Below are positions 5,689 to 8,753 of a DNA stretch of 8,753 nt, piece by piece. The notes under the pieces were generated by a model, which saw only the letters and a list, made by a program, of their open reading frames with translations, ran no database searches and was not told the DNA's origin. Made by a program: the position numbers and the translations under genes. The stretch is taken from the NCBI GenBank assembly GCA_900321505.1, contig ONWK01000263.1, positions 1 to 8,753 of the forward strand, in the 5' to 3' direction. Position 1 is the stretch's first letter; each line of letters starts with the position of its first letter. The DNA is from an uncultured Eubacteriales bacterium (GTDB lineage: Bacteria; Bacillota; Clostridia; Lachnospirales; Lachnospiraceae).

Positions 5689-7466
5689 TTCTGAAAGTTT
5701 TGTCAGATTATTATGACGCGCTGGCAGATCAGGGGAGGATTATCCCGGTTGGCTGGAGCGTTGCCCGTGTATCATTTGGGCTATGCCTCGATGAAGATGG
5801 AAATCTTGTCAATGTTTATTCCCTTAAAAGGACTCCGGAAGGCGGAAAAAAAGAGCTGCCGATAGACATGATGGTTCCGGAACAGATTAAAAAAACGAGT
5901 GGCATCGCGTCGAATTTTCTGTGCGAGAATAGCGTGTACCTGCTGGGGATTGGCAAGGACTCGAAAGGAGATCGAATCCGTCAATGTTTTGATGCTGCCA
6001 GAATTCTCCATCATACAGTGCTGGATCCATATAGTGATGACAGTGACATCAGTGCAGTGCTGAAATTCTTCGATAATTGGGATCCGGCAAATGCGCAGGA
6101 CAACGAAGTGCTTACAGATTATCTTGATGAATTCAAAAAGGGTGCAGTGCTCGTTTTGATTGCGCCTGACGGGCAAAGGATCCACGAAAAGGAAATAGTC
6201 AAAAAGGCGTGGAGTGAATACCGAAACAGATTGTCTGAAGGCAACAAATCTCGTGGGAGATGCCTTGTCACGGGAGAAAAAGCTCCCATCGCACGACTGC
6301 ACCCGAGCATAAAAGGGATAGTAGGAGCACAGTCTTCCGGTGCTTCATTGGTTTCTTTTAATGCATCGGCGTTTGAATCATATGGGCACGAACAGGCGGA
6401 TGAAACCGGACAGGGGATGAATTCCCCTGTAAGCGAACTAATCGCATTTAAGTACGCAACTGCCCTCAATTACATGACAGCAGATAAGGAGCATACAAAG
6501 CGTCTTTCAGAGATGACACTGATCTTCTGGGCTGAAGATGCTGGTACTGAAAGTCAGGATCTCTTTGGCAGTGCTATGTTTGGCGATGGGGATGAGATTT
6601 CGATTGAAAGGCTAAACGAAATTGCGGAAAAACTCAGAAAAGGCGAGGCTGTACCCTATGAGAGAAGCCTTCTGAAGGGAGATCTGAAATTTTACGTACT
6701 TGGGATAATGCCTAATGCTGCCAGACTGGCAGTAAGCTTCTATGAGGAAAATCGCTTCGGCGACATGCTTGAAAAACTTGTGCTGCATTACAATGATCTT
6801 GATTTAATAAAGCCGGTTTTCGCACAGGAACAGAAAAATACGATCTGGCATCTCCTGTATGAGGCCTCAAACAAGAAATCAAAGGATAAAAAAATTCCTG
6901 CCCCTATTATTAGCTCGCTTCTTTACGCGGTTCTTTCCGGGACGCCATATCCGGAGGGACTATACGAGAACGTGTTGCTCAGGATCCGGGCGGAACATGA
7001 TGTCAATTGGCGAAAAGCAGCAATTATAAAAGCGTACTTGCTTCGATTATATCGAAGGGATGGGTGCACTAATAATATACCAGAGGAGGTGCTTCGAGTG
7101 GAATTAAACAAAGAAAGCGATTATGTGCCGTATGTGTTAGGCAGAGAATTCGCGGTTCTTGAAAGGATTCAGCAGACCGCAAATCCTGACATTAACACAA
7201 CGATCAGGGACAGGTATTTTACGAGTGCCAGCACTACTCCGGCTCCAATCTTTGCAATGTTGATTAAACTTACCCAACATCATATGAAGAAAATCAACAA
7301 GGACAGAGACCGGAGATATTTTGACATACTGCTGACGGAGTTGGAAAACCGTTTTCATGAGCCGATTCCTGCGAGGCTGAATCTGCAGGATCAGGGAATT
7401 TTCTATCTCGGTTACTATCATCAGAAACAGGATTTTTTCAAAAAAAAGGAGAAAGAGAATGAGTGA
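5685..7466 (+). CDS. cas8c: Type I-C Cascade large subunit Cas8c (Csd1)
   Basis: Cas8c is the large Cascade subunit that reads the PAM and helps open the target DNA. The 593-residue length fits the Csd1 family. Recognisable blocks are the N-terminal YYDALADQGRIIPVGWS, SNFLCENSVYLLGI (76-89) and CLVTGEKAPIARLHPSIKG (193-211, with C193 and H206), followed by NSPVSELIAFKYATALNYM (246-264). The start overlaps the cas5c stop as ATGA at 5685-5688, with AAGG at 5674-5677 as binding site, implying translational coupling. The last 122 codons also appear to be translated separately as Cas11c. The 3' end overlaps cas7c by eight bases. Confidence 0.95.
   Translation: MILKVLSDYYDALADQGRIIPVGWSVARVSFGLCLDEDGNLVNVYSLKRTPEGGKKELPIDMMVPEQIKKTSGIASNFLCENSVYLLGIGKDSKGDRIRQCFDAARILHHTVLDPYSDDSDISAVLKFFDNWDPANAQDNEVLTDYLDEFKKGAVLVLIAPDGQRIHEKEIVKKAWSEYRNRLSEGNKSRGRCLVTGEKAPIARLHPSIKGIVGAQSSGASLVSFNASAFESYGHEQADETGQGMNSPVSELIAFKYATALNYMTADKEHTKRLSEMTLIFWAEDAGTESQDLFGSAMFGDGDEISIERLNEIAEKLRKGEAVPYERSLLKGDLKFYVLGIMPNAARLAVSFYEENRFGDMLEKLVLHYNDLDLIKPVFAQEQKNTIWHLLYEASNKKSKDKKIPAPIISSLLYAVLSGTPYPEGLYENVLLRIRAEHDVNWRKAAIIKAYLLRLYRRDGCTNNIPEEVLRVELNKESDYVPYVLGREFAVLERIQQTANPDINTTIRDRYFTSASTTPAPIFAMLIKLTQHHMKKINKDRDRRYFDILLTELENRFHEPIPARLNLQDQGIFYLGYYHQKQDFFKKKEKENE
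7084..7089 (+). promoter_or_regulatory. Internal ribosome binding site in cas8c for Cas11c
   Basis: AGGAGG at 7084-7089, followed by T-G (GGAGGTG in all, a perfect anti-Shine-Dalgarno match), lies inside cas8c eight bases before an in-frame GTG at 7098. A site this strong, correctly spaced from an in-frame start at the expected place, is unlikely to be chance and decides the Cas11c start. Confidence 0.85.
7098..7466 (+). CDS. cas11c: Type I-C small subunit Cas11c, internally translated from cas8c
   Basis: Studies of type I-C Cascade showed that a small subunit, Cas11c, is made from an internal start within cas8c and corresponds to its C-terminal region; it lines the belly of the complex and stabilises the R-loop. 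Here GTG at 7098 is in frame with cas8c (codon 472) and preceded by GGAGGTG-type binding site. The product has 122 residues, close to the size known for Cas11c. It is rich in predicted helix with charged stretches (for example KKINKDRDRRYFDILLTELE), as expected of an alpha-helical Cas11. It shares its stop with cas8c. Separate translation is inferred from sequence; the family precedent is firm. Confidence 0.85.
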   Translation: MELNKESDYVPYVLGREFAVLERIQQTANPDINTTIRDRYFTSASTTPAPIFAMLIKLTQHHMKKINKDRDRRYFDILLTELENRFHEPIPARLNLQDQGIFYLGYYHQKQDFFKKKEKENE

Positions 7467-8385
7467 CGCGATTAAGAACAGATATGATTTTGTTGTTTAT
7501 TTTGATGTGGAAAACGGAAATCCTAACGGTGATCCGGATGCCGGAAACATGCCCCGTATTGATCCGGAAACCGGCCTGGGGCTTGTGACAGATGTCTGCA
7601 TTAAGAGAAAGATCAGAAATTATGTGGAGGCAGTCAGGGAAGACGAACCTGGCTACAGGATTTACATCAAAAAGGGCGTCCCGCTGAACAGAAGTGATAA
7701 TGAGGCATTTGAAAAAGTGGGGATTTCCGCTGAGGTGACTAAGGATAAAGACAAGCTGAAAAAGGAACTTAAAGAAGCCAAAAAAAATAAAAAGGGAAAG
7801 GATGTCGATATTATCATCCGGGATTATATGTGCAGCGAGTTTTATGATATCCGCACATTCGGAGCTGTCATGACGACCATGGTCAAAGGGGCTCTTAACT
7901 GTGGGCAGGTTCGTGGTCCTGTACAGCTTAGTTTCGCAAGATCTGTCGATCCCATCGTTCAGCAGGAAGTTTCGATTACCCGCGTGGCGATTACGACGGA
8001 AGACGATGCGGAAAACAAGAGCAATGAGATGGGTAATAAGTTTATCGTTCCTTATGGCTTGTATCGTTGTGAAGGCTATGTTTCCGCCAACCTTGCAAGG
8101 AAGTCAACGGGTTTTAGCGAGGAGGACCTTGAACTTCTCTGGGATGCCATTATCAATATGTTTGATTTTGACCGTTCTGCCGCAAGGGGACAGATGGCCG
8201 TCAGAAAGCTTATCATTTTCAAACATGACAGTGAATTCGGAAATGCGCCAGCACACAAGCTGTTTGACCTGGTCTCGGCAGTGCGTAAAGAGGGCGTGTT
8301 AGCAGCAAGAGCATTTTCGGACTATGATGTTACTGTAAATACTGACGCGATTCCTTCCGGAGTGACCTGTGAGATCAGGGACTAA
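7459..8385 (+). CDS. cas7c: Type I-C Cascade backbone subunit Cas7c (Csd2)
   Basis: Cas7c multimerises along the crRNA spacer to form the Cascade backbone. The 308-residue protein shows the family signature: FDVENGNPNGDPDAGNMPR (15-33), then TGLGLVTDVCIKRKIRNY (38-55), and CSEFYDIRTFGAVMTT (125-140). A lysine-rich stretch lies at about 95-114, probably in the finger or loop region that touches RNA. The ATG at 7459 has AGGAG at 7447-7451, seven bases upstream, and overlaps the end of cas8c by eight bases, so translation is coupled. Multiple copies per complex are required; the strong binding site fits that need. No truncation is seen. Confidence 0.96.
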   Translation: MSDAIKNRYDFVVYFDVENGNPNGDPDAGNMPRIDPETGLGLVTDVCIKRKIRNYVEAVREDEPGYRIYIKKGVPLNRSDNEAFEKVGISAEVTKDKDKLKKELKEAKKNKKGKDVDIIIRDYMCSEFYDIRTFGAVMTTMVKGALNCGQVRGPVQLSFARSVDPIVQQEVSITRVAITTEDDAENKSNEMGNKFIVPYGLYRCEGYVSANLARKSTGFSEEDLELLWDAIINMFDFDRSAARGQMAVRKLIIFKHDSEFGNAPAHKLFDLVSAVRKEGVLAARAFSDYDVTVNTDAIPSGVTCEIRD

Positions 8386-8391
8386 GATTGC

Positions 8392-8448
8392 GGCGGTAAT
8401 TTCGAAAGGAGCCAGTCATGATAAATATACCTGAAGAAGATTACCGCC
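8392..8448 (+). promoter_or_regulatory. Inverted repeat enclosing the cas4 ribosome binding site and start
   Basis: GGCGGTAAT at 8392-8400 is perfectly complementary to ATTACCGCC at 8440-8448, extendable by a G-U and an A-U pair to 11 bp. The loop of about 35 bases contains the AAAGGAG binding site (8406-8411) and the ATG (8418) of cas4. In the mRNA this could tune cas4 translation relative to cas7c. A nine-base dyad at this range can occur by chance once or twice in a window this size, so function is unproven. Confidence 0.35.
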
Positions 8449-8753
8449 AAATCTCCGAAATCCAGCACTTCGTCTTCTGCAGGCGCCAGTGGGCGCTGAT
8501 CCATGTAGAACAGCAATGGAAGGATAACCTTCGGACAACCGAAGGAGAGATCATGCACAAACGGGTTCATGATGCTGATTCGTCCGAATTGCGAGGGAAT
8601 AAGCTTGTTATCCGTGGGATGAGAGTCAAGTCAGATAAGCTTCGATGTACCGGCATATGCGATGCAGTGGAATTCTTTCGGAGTGAAGAGGGCGTTGAAC
8701 TGTATGGAAGAAAGGGAAAGTGGCTGCCCCGACCAGTGGAATATAAAAGAGGA
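8418..8753 (+). CDS. cas4: CRISPR-associated Cas4 (partial, 3' end outside window)
   Basis: Cas4 is a RecB-family PD-(D/E)XK nuclease with an iron-sulphur cluster; with Cas1-Cas2 it trims and orients new spacers according to the PAM. The 112 residues visible contain the first cluster cysteine in HFVFCRRQWALIHVEQQW (C21), the RecB motif I histidine in EGEIMHKRVHD (H47, with H51), D82 in GICDAVEF and the EYK catalytic pair (E108, K110). The downstream QhxxY motif and the three C-terminal cysteines lie past the edge. ATG 8418 is preceded by AAAGGAG at 8406-8411, six bases upstream. It follows cas7c after 32 bases, so it is probably in the same operon, with cas1 and cas2 expected next. Confidence 0.95.
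   Translation, partial: MINIPEEDYRQISEIQHFVFCRRQWALIHVEQQWKDNLRTTEGEIMHKRVHDADSSELRGNKLVIRGMRVKSDKLRCTGICDAVEFFRSEEGVELYGRKGKWLPRPVEYKRG

Overview
The window carries most of a type I-C (Dvulg) CRISPR-Cas locus, all on the + strand, in the order cas3, cas5c, cas8c (with an internally initiated cas11c), cas7c and cas4. Cas4 runs off the right edge; cas1, cas2 and the CRISPR array would be expected beyond it but are not seen here. On the left, separated by about 0.8 kb of gene-poor DNA, is an intact gene for an AAA-ATPase-like/PD-(D/E)XK nuclease-like protein. The uniformly strong AGGAGG-type ribosome binding sites, the use of TTG and GTG starts, and the protein flavour suggest a Firmicute, probably a gut-type clostridium such as a Lachnospiraceae. 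That taxonomic reading is an inference, not a demonstration.

Layout: (1) 1-159, a possible extended -10 promoter and the leader of the ATPase gene; (2) 160-1890, the AAA-ATPase-like/PDDEXK_9 protein, ended by a strong hairpin at 1961-2005; (3) about 2006-2711, AT-rich spacer DNA with no convincing complete gene, holding a 50-codon orphan ORF and a possible decayed ATPase remnant on the minus strand; (4) 2712-4901, cas3 (HD nuclease plus SF2 helicase); (5) 4902-5037, a dense control region with a 12-bp hairpin, one degenerate type I-C CRISPR repeat in reverse orientation, and a very good sigma-70 promoter whose -35 box lies at the edge of that repeat; (6) 5038-8753, the tightly coupled cas5c-cas8c(cas11c)-cas7c-cas4 operon.

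How it works, from knowledge of the type I-C family: Cas5c cuts the pre-crRNA because this subtype has no Cas6. Cas5c, Cas8c, several Cas7c and Cas11c then form Cascade on the crRNA. Cascade finds target DNA and recruits Cas3, which nicks and degrades it. Cas4 takes part in spacer acquisition with Cas1 and Cas2.

The most interesting points are the solitary degenerate repeat embedded in the promoter region between cas3 and cas5c, which may be a relic or a mini-CRISPR-like cas-regulating RNA, and the textbook ribosome binding site inside cas8c that predicts a separate 122-residue Cas11c. No wholly new system is evident; the novelty potential lies in the cas3-cas5c gap.
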